This document shows, piece by piece, positions 55,448 to 64,000 of a stretch of DNA of 64,000 nt; position 1 is the first letter of the stretch, and every line of letters starts with the position of its first letter. The translations under genes were made by a program, and so were the position numbers. The DNA is from Neurospora tetrasperma FGSC 2508 (lineage: Eukaryota; Ascomycota; Sordariomycetes; Sordariales; Sordariaceae). The DNA is taken from NCBI RefSeq assembly GCF_000213175.1, contig NW_009799100.1, positions 4,549,678 to 4,613,677 on the forward strand. Direction: 5' to 3'. Below the pieces are notes generated by a model. That model was not told where the DNA came from and did not search any database. It saw only the letters and a list, made by a program, of their open reading frames with translations.

Positions 55448-56332
55448 TCACTCTTCCCTCCCCTCACTTGACGCAGGCGGAGGCCTCATCGTAACCACCA
55501 CCACCAAAACACTGGCAACCACTATCCCAGCCAAACAAGCAAAAATCAAGCGGCGTAAGAGGAGGCGCGAGCGATGATGATGGGGTGAAGAAGTGGTCCG
55601 AGATGGATCGTCACCTGCGTCTGCTGAGGAATAAACCAAATTGTTTTCCTCATCAGCTGCTATCAGGGGAGTAGTCTCATCAGGCTTGGGCATGATGAAC
55701 TGGTGCTGAGAGAAAAGATCAACGGCGGCGGAGGTGGCGGCGGCGTCTTGTTCTTGTTCTTGTTCTTGTTGTCCTTCATGCCGGCTACCACTAATGGTTG
55801 ACGCGTCTTCGTCCTCGTCGTCCTCGTCCTCGTCGTCACTATCAGTTGACGTGGTATAAGACCCCGTAGTTGTAGATTCTTTCCGTCTTCGCCATGGTTG
55901 GGGAAGCGAGACGCTGTTCCGGACACCCTGAAACCGTCCGATTTGGCTGTAGAAGGATGAGTCAGGCGCTATGGACGAAGATGGGCCGAAAGATGGAAAG
56001 GGGCGGGTGTCGAGTCCTCCTGAGCGGACTGAGGCTTCGTCATCGTCGTCTGTGAGCCATGAAGATGATGGTGGCGCTGGTGGTGCTGCTGCTGCTGTAG
56101 GACTGTACATGCTGGCGGATTCGACGTCGCTGATTCGTCGGTCCCATCGACCTCGGGTTCGAGGGCTGACGATGGATGAAGCCATAGATTCCGTGGTGTT
56201 GCCGATGCTAACGCTGAGGAGTGAGCGTCCTGTCAAGGGGGTTTCTAAACCGAGGCCACCACCGTAGTAATCGTTCCGTGATTGTCCGGTGTTTGCGAGA
56301 ATGGCGGTAGCAATTGAATTTGGGGAGCTCAT
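55448..56332 (-). CDS. Putative tail-anchored membrane protein with acidic dileucine motif (hypothetical)
   Basis: Single exon, 294 residues, ATG at 56332 (MSSPNSIATAILANTGQSRN). I do not recognise a named family. The first 210 residues are disordered, with Ser/Pro/Ala-rich stretches, a run of Asp/Glu (DSDDEDEDDEDEDA) and a Gln/Glu repeat (EQEQEQ). Around 216-222 is DETTPLI, an acidic dileucine-type signal as used for AP-3 sorting to the vacuole. A single hydrophobic helix at about 258-281 (LIFACLAGIVVASVLVVVV) is preceded by HHHRSRLLLRR and followed by only a dozen residues. This topology fits a C-terminally anchored protein facing the cytosol. I infer vacuolar or endosomal membrane location; the role is unknown. 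Confidence 0.75.
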   Translation of the reverse strand: MSSPNSIATAILANTGQSRNDYYGGGLGLETPLTGRSLLSVSIGNTTESMASSIVSPRTRGRWDRRISDVESASMYSPTAAAAPPAPPSSSWLTDDDDEASVRSGGLDTRPFPSFGPSSSIAPDSSFYSQIGRFQGVRNSVSLPQPWRRRKESTTTGSYTTSTDSDDEDEDDEDEDASTISGSRHEGQQEQEQEQDAAATSAAVDLFSQHQFIMPKPDETTPLIAADEENNLVYSSADAGDDPSRTTSSPHHHRSRLLLRRLIFACLAGIVVASVLVVVVTMRPPPASSEGREE

Positions 56333-57372
56333 TGTGTGTATTTATTTTTGGTTTTTTTTTTCATCGAGGTCCCCTTGTTTGAACTGCCATATGAAAAGGC
56401 CGTGTGTCAACGAATGGGAGAGCACCGTCGGAGATGAGAAATCGGGATAAAATGAAGTGAGAAGGAAGGAACAAGTTGTTGGGCTGAAATCCAAGCTGAC
56501 AGTCAGTCACATCGAAAATCGAAACAACGATGCGTTTGACCTTTAATATCCACTTTAAAGATCCCTAACCTCCCCCATTCTTTTTTTCATGCTTATTTCC
56601 TCATTTTTCACCGAATATCTCCCGCTTCACTTTTTGAACTAGCATCAAATCCCCTGCAGATCCAGGCCTTTGCGGTCGGGCACTCGACGAGCACGCGTGG
56701 TTGACCCGCGTAAGGCCCAAAGTGACCATCCTCGCTGTCGGGTGACCAAGTTCGCCAAATTCATCTCCGCCCCGCACTGGTGATCCCCTCTGGCAGGGCT
56801 TATGTCGGAGGGGACGGTTGAAAACGGTCTAGCGGCTCCAGTGGGCTAGAACCCTTGTCTGTCAGTGCAATGCATGACCTGAATGGCTCCTAGCCCGGGG
56901 TGTCAGCAAGTGTTATGGATGCGGAGGTTGAGATGGGACGTTACCGCGAGGTTTGTTCCATTTGCCTTTTGTCTCTCTCTCTCTCTCTTTTTTTTTTTTT
57001 TTTTTTCTTTCTTTTTTTTCCAACTTTTTCTTCAAAAAGTATTCTTCCGCTCTTGCAACCCTTCTTTGCTTGGGATTTTGAAGTGTGGAGGCGGTAACCG
57101 AGGATCTGAATGGTAAGGTGGTGGGTGTACATTGGAGTGCGAGTGTGTAAGTCTAATTGCTGCTTTCTGCCATGGTAACTGAGGCACTTGTCAGGTCAAG
57201 CTCCTCTCTGGAGATAACTTAGACTTCTTTCAGATGCGGTGGGCGGATAAAACCTTTCGGTCGAGTAAAACAGTTATAACTCTTTCTAGCATATGCCAAT
57301 CCCTTCTATGGCCTCAAACGCCGCCCTTCCCTCAAAACAAGTCATACCACATTCATTACCAGAACTGAAGGC
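56333..57372. other. Intergenic region
   Basis: This is the promoter of the tail-anchored protein gene and the 3' flank of the hexokinase-like gene. It has a (CT)n stretch and T run at about 56970-57020. No further gene is seen. Confidence 0.6.
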
Positions 57373-59059
57373 CTATGCCTGGGTGCTTGCCAAAGCAGCA
57401 GGCACCAAGATCCCCGCCCCTGTGATTCCCCCATCATGGCAGGGCTCTAGTTTCACGCGTATCCTTTTCCCTTGGGCTGCGAACTCTTTCTCCATGATAA
57501 AATCCAAGAAGGCTTGCGTGTCTTTCAAGTAATCCTGGAAGTGCTGTATACAGCCGCCAGTATATCCCACTACAAGCTCTTCAACATTGTCACCATTAGC
57601 GACGCCAACTCGAACTGGTTCTGACGGGTCAGGAAGCTCGTCAGCGCAGCGCAAAAGTCCGATAGTGGCCGCCGCGACAATGCCTGCTGCTCGAGTTTGG
57701 ATAGCCTTGGCTATGTGATACAGGGTGTCCGCATGATCGGATGTCCATGTAAATGTCGAATCCGTAGACAATTCGAACTCTTTCTGTAACTGTTCCAGAA
57801 TATCACCCTTGTCGCTATCCGGGTAGAAATGACTGAGAAAGGTTGTGGAGAGACCAAAGCGCTGGTGAAGCCCCTGGGGCAGATCCTCAGGCAGGACGCC
57901 TTGGACAGTGGTCAAAAAGTCCACAAATATGAGCCTCGCCAACTCGCCCAGATAGCGACCAGCGGTCATGTACTCTAATGGCTGGAAACCAGGGGCTTCG
58001 CATGCCTTGTCCAGCTCGTCGTCCCAGCGACTAATCAACCCAAGCATGCGTAGCGGCGATGCTGACCCGTTGATGCTCCATTCTGTGTTTACCGCAATCC
58101 CGACGTCCAACAGGTCATAGTCTTGCTGAACACTGATCAGATCCGGAAATTTATTTTTGTGCAGTTTGCTGAACTGGAGGGGTATCGTAGCGTTGCATCC
58201 AGTACCGACAATGAGGCCCATGGCTGCTTTCTGATTGGGCGCGGCTGGGTATTGATATACAAAGGATACCAATGTAGCCACAGCATCGTTGGTGATGGCG
58301 GCGATTTTTAAAGGAGGTAAGCCGGCTGTCCTGTGCTGTTCGTAGCCCTTGATCAGGTGACCACCCAGGTCTAGATCTGATGTGATGGCGAAGCCCTTGC
58401 CCATAGCCATCAAAGTAGCTTCGGAAAGCGAGGTCTGCTTCATGGGGAAGCTGAAGGTGACGCCCATGGGCAGCTCTTCCTCCGAAGATAACCCCCAAGT
58501 TTCACACCCTTTCCGAACCACCTGTGCAATGTGCTCTCCAACCCATCCAAAGAGATGTTCTGAGTTCTCGTGTTTGAGGTGATCCAGGATAGGCCATGAC
58601 TGCTCGAGGAGACGATTTAGGCGGCGATCTTGGCCCTCGGATAGGAGTTCCACGAAGCCCACTCTCAAGTTTGAACCACCACTAAAGTCGAAAGTCAATA
58701 TCAAGTACCGGGTGGAGTGGAAACCATGAACACTGTGGGGGTATCGTACATGTCCATGGCAAGGAAGCTGTTTATCACATTGTCAGCAAGCTGCCACCAC
58801 CCATTTCAAATGCCAAGTGCCGAGATGTAGCAATATGGTATGGGCAAATATCGAGAACTTACCGACCGGTGCTTTGGCGTCCCACAGGCCTCAAGATGGA
58901 CATGGAAATGGGAGTTGGCAGGAACTGATTCAGCGATTCGGTACACAAGTCTTTGAAGTTGGAATAGAATTCCCTGGAGAGATTCAAAGCAACGGCATGG
59001 TCCAGAGCCAAGGGCTTCAAAAACTGGTTGATGGTAGTCACAGCCGACGAGTGCGACAT
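57373..59059 (-). CDS. Hexokinase-family sugar kinase, atypical (possible N-acetylglucosamine kinase)
   Basis: Predicted 507 residues from three exons: 59059-58863, 58767-58750 (18 nt) and 58681-57373. The introns are 95 nt (GTAAGT...AAACAG) and 68 nt (GTACGA...TTTAG). The microexon links ILRPVGRQSTG to IGGSNLRVGFVELL and restores the phosphate-1 loop as LAMDIGGSNLRVG, where typical hexokinases read LDLGGTNLRV. Other family motifs are MGVTFSFPMKQTSL, KGFAITSDLDLGGH, TNDAVATLVSFVY (catalytic Asp kept, usual Thr replaced by Ala), GLIVGTGCNATI and AVNTEWSING. These deviations from glucose kinases and the length resemble the fungal GlcNAc kinases (Candida Hxk1 type) or regulatory hexokinase paralogues. 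A cytosolic location follows from the lack of a signal sequence. Kinase activity is likely but the substrate is not proven. Confidence 0.88.
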
Positions 59060-60433
59060 TGTTGCCAATTCGGTTTCTGCTGATGGTTGAAGTTGAGGTC
59101 GAGGGGGCTCTGGCTGCTAGTTGGCGTTATCGCGTTGTCATGTCTTGTCGAGCTTGAGATGATGGCCCTGGATGCTGGAAGAGAGGTCGAGAGGGGTCTG
59201 ACTGGAGTGAGGCATGTGTTGTCTTTATACAACCGGCTGAATCAATAGTTTGCGGCTGGGCAGTCTTATCGGAAGGAGCAATTGTCCATGAATCACGAGC
59301 GCTTGCTCGGGCTTTAGGTTGAATCAAGTAAAGTCCATGGCTCGGGGAGGAGTGAGTTGGATGGGCTTGTGGAGGATGATGTGGATTGTCGCAGAGGACG
59401 ACCCATTCCGCCCATTCACTAGACTGCCCGGGCCAGAAGGTTGATTGATGTCACGTATCATCGGAAACATCCATCGGAGTTTATACCTAGAGGTAAGTAG
59501 AGGTAGGTACCAACCACCACCTAATAATTGCCAACAAGCACTTACCTAGCAAGTGCAGTGGTGACAAAGACCCGGGAGCAATCAGCATGCCGCCTTCCAT
59601 CCCAACACAATGATTGCAGGCACAACGGCTGATGTGATTACCGGCCTCCCGTCGGAATGTTGCGGGGTTTCCAGTTGGGATGGATGGCGTCAACGGGGTT
59701 GCGGTTGCTCGCATGTAGCAGATAGATTGCTGACAGCTTTACTGCTGTTAGTAGGTCCTGAATGAATTCCTGTTAGCACACACGTCTCCACTTTCTATTC
59801 GGGACGAAGCAATCGAGGGTACCTGCGTGGTGAGACCTTCCATCTCATCAACCGGGCCATGTGGCCACGGCAGAGAGCAAATTGTTTCGATGACCGAGAG
59901 TATTCTCAACAACAAGCAAAACATCCAATATATCTTGGCGATCTTTCTAATAACAGCTCCTCGGTCTGGTGATAGAAAGACACGTAGCCATGTCCCGGGA
60001 AGCTGTTCGTCCGGGACTGATAGCGGGCAACTGCTAGAGGCACTTGGGGTACCTGGGCTAACATTAACATTATGTAGAGGTAGTGCTTCGCTTGCCTGGT
60101 CCCCTGGTGCTGATAGAGACTCCGTCTCTGGACATAGGGTAGTAACACCCCCAGTTAAGCGCCAGGGCATCACCGGGATCCCATTGCTCCTTAGCACTCC
60201 ACGTTATCACGCCTGTCTCCACTTTGGATGGCTTGATGCTCCGTTCGTGGCCCATCTGAGTGACGATGCTTGGACCCCAACATCAGATCTGCTGCCTCTC
60301 TCCGTCCTTTCCCCCGGACCTCAACTCTTCAACCCTGTCCACCATTTCGAACATTTCTTGAAGCACTGCAGTGATACAAAGTATATTTACACAACACAGC
60401 GACAATTATTGAGTGTTTAGCGATTTCGCAAAC
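59060..60433. other. Divergent intergenic region
   Basis: Promoters of the hexokinase-like gene (-) and the GILT gene (+) lie here. A GAGGTAGGTACC word is near 59501-59511. Open frames of up to about 197 codons on either strand overlap one another, start without convincing ATG context and show no motif. Confidence 0.55.
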
Positions 60434-61540
60434 ATGGACGAAAAAACTCTTCTACCGACGACAACACCAACCATCACCATATCACCACCTACTCCATCCA
60501 ACCCCAACAGCAGCAACCAAAATGGCCGCGATAAACACGCCCTCCGTCGCTTCCTCGTCGCCGTCTGCCTGATGGTAATGGTATGGACCCTGTGCGGGCT
60601 CGACATGGACCTCGACGACAACGACGTCCTATCGGAATGGTCGCTCGAGCAAATGCCGATATCGACTATCGACACCTTTACCGTACCAATCACCGATATC
60701 GACGTTGGCGGTGACGCTGACCACGAACCGGTCCCCCTTGAGGCGCATATCATGAGCAAATGCCCCGACGCGCGAGACTGTTTCCGGGAGTTGGTACTGC
60801 CTGCTATGCAGAGGGTGCATACCAAGGTCAACTTTACCTTGTCGTTCATCGGAACGTACGTACTAGCAACAAACAATCCAGAGAGATAGGATAAAATGGG
60901 ATGCTGATGATGATTGCAGACCGACCAACGGCGATGATGGAGTTGCTTGCAAGCACGGTCCAGAAGAATGTAAGTGGGAGGAGATTTTTCCCGTTTTCCG
61001 TTTTGGGAAACAGACGGATGTGTCACGGGTGGAGACTGATATGACCGATTTGTCCTTTTAGGCCTTGGAAACATCATTGAGCTTTGCGCCCAGAAGCTGT
61101 ACCCCGATCCCAAGATCTTCCTTGGTTTCACCATGTGTTTGGCCAAGAACTACCATGAGATTCCTCAGCGGAGCTTGATCGAAGACTGTGCGCTCGAGCA
61201 CGCCATCGACTTTGATCAGCTCAACCAATGTGCTACCAAGGACGACGGTGCCTTGGGTATCGGTTTGCTGAGGGACAGCGTCAAGAGAAGCGCCGATGTA
61301 CGTTTGGTCCCTTCTTCCCGTTATACCGTAACCCAAATCACCCCGCCTCATGGTATTACGTGGTATCTAACATACTTCTTCCCCCCTCTCCAGGCCGGCG
61401 TAACCAAGAGCTGCACCGTCCGCCTTGACAACGAGATCTTTTGCATCCGCGACAGTGGCAAGTGGTCTGACTGCCCTCACGGCTCCAGCGTTAACGACTT
61501 AGTCCTGGCGGTAGAGAAGCTGTACGGACGTGAGGTTTAG
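60434..61540 (+). CDS. GILT-family thiol reductase (gamma-interferon-inducible lysosomal thiol reductase-like)
   Basis: Predicted 284 residues from four exons: 60434-60855, 60920-60969, 61062-61297 and 61394-61540. The introns are 64, 92 and 96 nt, all GT-AG (GTACGT, GTAAGT, GTACGT donors) with the frame kept. The second exon of 50 nt supplies PTNGDDGVACKHGPEE. A hydrophobic helix at residues 39-57 (RFLVAVCLMVMVWTLCGL) follows 38 disordered residues, so this is a signal-anchor (type II) form, not a cleaved signal. The thioredoxin-like domain has HIMSKCPDARDCFRELVLPA. Its active-site cysteines, C110 and C116, are spaced CX5C instead of the animal CXXC. Next come CKHGPEECLGN, CAQKLYPDPKIFLGFTMCL, IEDCALEHAID and SCTVRLDNEIFCIRDSGKW. 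The fold and cysteine order match fungal and plant GILT. Expected role: disulfide reduction in the secretory or vacuolar lumen. Confidence 0.9.
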
Positions 61541-61607
61541 AGCACCTGCCTTATATAGTCACCGTGATTTACTTTTTTAGTTTCTCCCCCTCCTCTTTTT
61601 GCTGCTG

Positions 61608-62773
61608 CTACTCCTTCTCCTTCTTCTTCAACGGCCCAAAAACATCCTTCCACAAATCACTCTCTTCCCCAAGCGTATAGCACATAGTCAACTCCTCCAT
61701 CCCCGCCTCCCCATCCCCCTCCATGACCTCCAACGTCTCAATAATGCTATCCAATCCCACCGCTTTGCCCACCGCCTGCGTCGCCCCCGCCTCCAACTGC
61801 ACATGCACAATGTGAATGTGAAAGTGGTAATACGTAGGCTGGTAATGCACATAAAGCTTCAGCTGGTCCTCCTCAATCTGCGGGTACACCATGGTCGTGG
61901 CCTCGACAAACTTCCTCTTCATGTGCCTCAAAAACGGCACATGCTTCTTCTTGAGGTCCCTTAAGCTCCAGAGATCCCTCCGTTCCACCAGCCCCAACAG
62001 GTGCAGCGCGTCCAGCGTCTTGCGATCCCAGTTCAGATCCGGCAGCAACAAAAACCCTTCGTTGTCCGCGTCTTGGCCAAAGGGCGTGCGGTAGATGACG
62101 TCCTCGACTTCCTTGCGGCCCTCGATAATGTTGAAAACCCAATTCAGCCGGCCGGCTTCGCGCTGTGCTTGCATATAGGGACGCACGTGCGACTGGTAGA
62201 GGGCGGGCGTCTCGGTTACGTAGCGGACTAGTTGGCGGGAGTACTTGGCGATGTGTTTGGGCGTGCAGGGGTAGATTAGGTTGATTTTGAGGTCGGAGAA
62301 ATCGTCGGCTTGTTCGTTGTCGTTGTCGTTGTCGTCGTTGTTTTCGGGGTCATTAGAGTCGGTGCTGCTGCTGCCGCTGCCGCTGCTGGCCATGTACCAG
62401 TGGTAAATGTCGTTGGCGCCGAGGTTCTTGAGCGTGCGCAGGGTCAGGGGCGCGGAGGAGAGGTAGTCGGTTGAAGACGGAAAGGGAGCGCGCTCGAGGA
62501 TCAGTAGGGCCGGTGAGGAGTCGATGGTGCCCAGGAGGGTGGTGCGGCGGCCGGCTTGGTCTGTTTAGTGAGTGAGAGTAGAGAATTGTTAGTATACGTG
62601 ATGTTTATGTTGGTGGAGTCTCACTGAGCTTCTAGGTGGCTCTTCTCAATGCATGTTTTTATGTGTTTGGAGGCTGGAGAGCAGGAGTGAAACGGTTACG
62701 CACCTTGGTTCAGTTGGCGCTCGAACTTGAACTTGGGCACAAGGGCCTCAGCATTGGCCTTGACATCGGACAT
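61608..62773 (-). CDS. dcpS: Scavenger mRNA-decapping enzyme DcpS (HIT family)
   Basis: Predicted 340 residues from two exons: 62773-62704 and 62560-61608, with a 143-nt intron (GTGCGT...AAACAG) joining FKFERQLNQ to DQAGRRTTLLGTIDSSP. The N-terminal swapped domain has ALLILERAPFPSSTDYL and NDIYHWYMASSG. After an Asp/Asn-rich insert comes INLIYPCTPKHIAKYSRQ. The C-terminal HIT domain contains WVFNIIEGRKEVEDVIYR, LLPDLNWDRKTLDALHLL, RDLKKKHVPFLRHMKRK and the histidine triad HYQPTYYHFHIHIVHV (around residue 265), where the central His is the catalytic nucleophile. DcpS hydrolyses the cap left by 3'-5' mRNA decay. The stop lies 67 bp from the stop of the convergent GILT gene, so the 3' UTRs must overlap or be very short. 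Confidence 0.94.
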
Positions 62774-64000
62774 TGTCGGGGCTCGAGTGGTGTTTGGCTC
62801 TGTAGAGTAGTATAGTGGTCGTACGTACGCACGTAGGTATTCTGAAAGGGTTATTTGGGGCTCTATGGTAATGGGTGTTTGTATAGGAACATCAAAGTAG
62901 TGGGAATTTTAGTTGTCGAAGCAATTCGGTTCAGGTTCCGTTGTTTGAAACACCAAACACTCGAGGTGACAAAAAGTTGAGACGAACGAACTTCCTACGC
63001 CCTGATCAGCGCCTGAAGTGCCCTCCCCCGCAGTGGGGTCAAGCTACCTGCGGGATGGATTCCTCCTAGCGAGGCGGGACGGGTGGACACTCGGCCACCT
63101 CAACCAGCCAGCCCCCGGGCCTACACCTACATAATGAGGTGTGATGGAGGTTCCCGGGGGCGGGCCCCCTGACCAACCGTTAACGGAAACCTTGACGGTG
63201 TTGTTACCTATCGCCGTCTAGGCCTCGACTCAGATTTACTTTACCTAGGTTATAGGGGGAGCCAGCCCAAGTAGAGATATAAACTGCCCTCATATTACCT
63301 GGGTAAGATGAATTTAACCCTGCTTTACATGGGTAATACAAGAGTGCGTCGGCACATGCCAATTGTCTGCGAGAATCATTTGTAATATGCTTCTTTACAT
63401 CTTCCCACTTGGCTGCTCTCCTACTCCAAGTTGTGAAATCCTGAAAACATTACTGCCTTTGGCTATAGGTAACTATAATCCTGACGTTATCACTTAATAA
63501 GCTTGATGTTAACGAGTTTAACCGACATTGTTCAGCTGTATTCATTCCACAATGCTTGGACTTTTCGGCATCATATCGGACGCTACCCCCGGGAACAACT
63601 GAAACAGGAAAAAAACGGTACGAAGGTGACGTAAAAAAAAGGTCCTTTTGCTATTATCTTACCATACTGTCAATGCTTCAGCGGGGCCACGAGACAGTTT
63701 GTCAACAAAATAAAAATCCTATAAATTGTGCTCAAAAGCCTCTTGGGCAACTTTGGACGTCCTGCCATAAGCTACTAGTGTAGAAAAGATATACTAAACA
63801 AGGAAAATGTTTGTCCGTAAGGTATGCAATGTGTTATAAAATAACGTTAGTGTCCCATCCTCTTTGCATTGGGATGTCATCCTGAAGGACGGGAATTTTC
63901 GTGTCCAAGGAACCTCCTTCTTTCCAGCCCAGGGAAAAGGAAAAAGAGATAGAGAAAAGTAACAGCGCTTTGTAGTAGTTGGCGATCGAGCTTCTCACTT
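62774..64000. other. Intergenic region at the right edge
   Basis: This is the promoter side of DcpS, then DNA that becomes AT-richer toward the end (63440-64000). Three TTACCTRGGTAA-like palindromic words lie at about 63238-63335. No supported gene; the next gene probably starts beyond the window. Confidence 0.55.

Noticed and set aside
61590-61610. DcpS stop context TAG CAG CAG as a readthrough signal
   Set aside because: It only partly resembles the known UAG-CAR-YYA context, and the extension would be about a dozen low-complexity residues.
1-64000. Search for transposons, LTR elements, biosynthetic clusters and CRISPR-like arrays
   Set aside because: No transposase, reverse transcriptase, integrase, terminal repeat, PKS/NRPS core or spaced repeat array was found on either strand.

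Overview
This is nuclear DNA of a filamentous ascomycete, most likely a Sordariales fungus close to Neurospora/Sordaria. The evidence is short GT-AG introns of about 50-145 nt with CTAAC/CTGAC-type branch sites, long intergenic regions rich in pyrimidine tracts and TACCTACC/GGTAGGTA words, and a gene set typical of Pezizomycotina. It is a draft assembly: a run of about 874 N lies at 41368-42241 and one N at 37. I see no transposon, virus-like element, rRNA, tRNA or CRISPR array.

Layout from left to right. After 4.8 kb without a convincing gene come three minus-strand genes: a secreted Ser/Thr-rich protein, a very large kelch/transmembrane protein and a coiled-coil protein of unknown function. 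Next are a plus-strand DUF221/CSC1-OSCA-TMEM63 channel-like protein and a convergent DUF300/OSTA-TMEM184 membrane protein. Three minus-strand genes follow: a low-complexity orphan, the gamma-tubulin complex protein GCP4 and a senescence-domain protein. A 4.8 kb leader region then precedes a plus-strand Zn2Cys6 regulator. Past the N gap are a six-exon multipass membrane protein (-), the SMC5/6 subunit NSE1 (+), and a divergent pair made of an ASH2-like COMPASS subunit (-) and the NineTeen-complex splicing factor CEF1/CDC5 (+). Last come a tail-anchored protein (-), an atypical hexokinase with an 18-nt microexon (-), and a tail-to-tail pair made of a GILT thiol reductase (+) and the scavenger decapping enzyme DcpS (-).

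Most of the window is ordinary housekeeping and membrane-protein territory, with no biosynthetic cluster. The strongest anomaly is at 27542-27586. The GCP4 reading frame is separated from the downstream 410-codon orphan frame by one TAG and 14 sense codons in the same frame. That suggests stop-codon readthrough, a dicistronic arrangement, or an error/polymorphism splitting one 1378-residue protein. Other points of interest are the kelch protein with a roughly 1000-residue cytoplasmic tail whose first codons are a GGGGCC repeat, a tandem splice acceptor in the multipass membrane gene, and recurrent palindromic TAGTGTACACTA and GGTAGGTA words in intergenic DNA.

Intron positions were worked out by hand from splice signals and frame continuity. 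They are predictions, and family assignments rest on recognised motifs, not on database searches.
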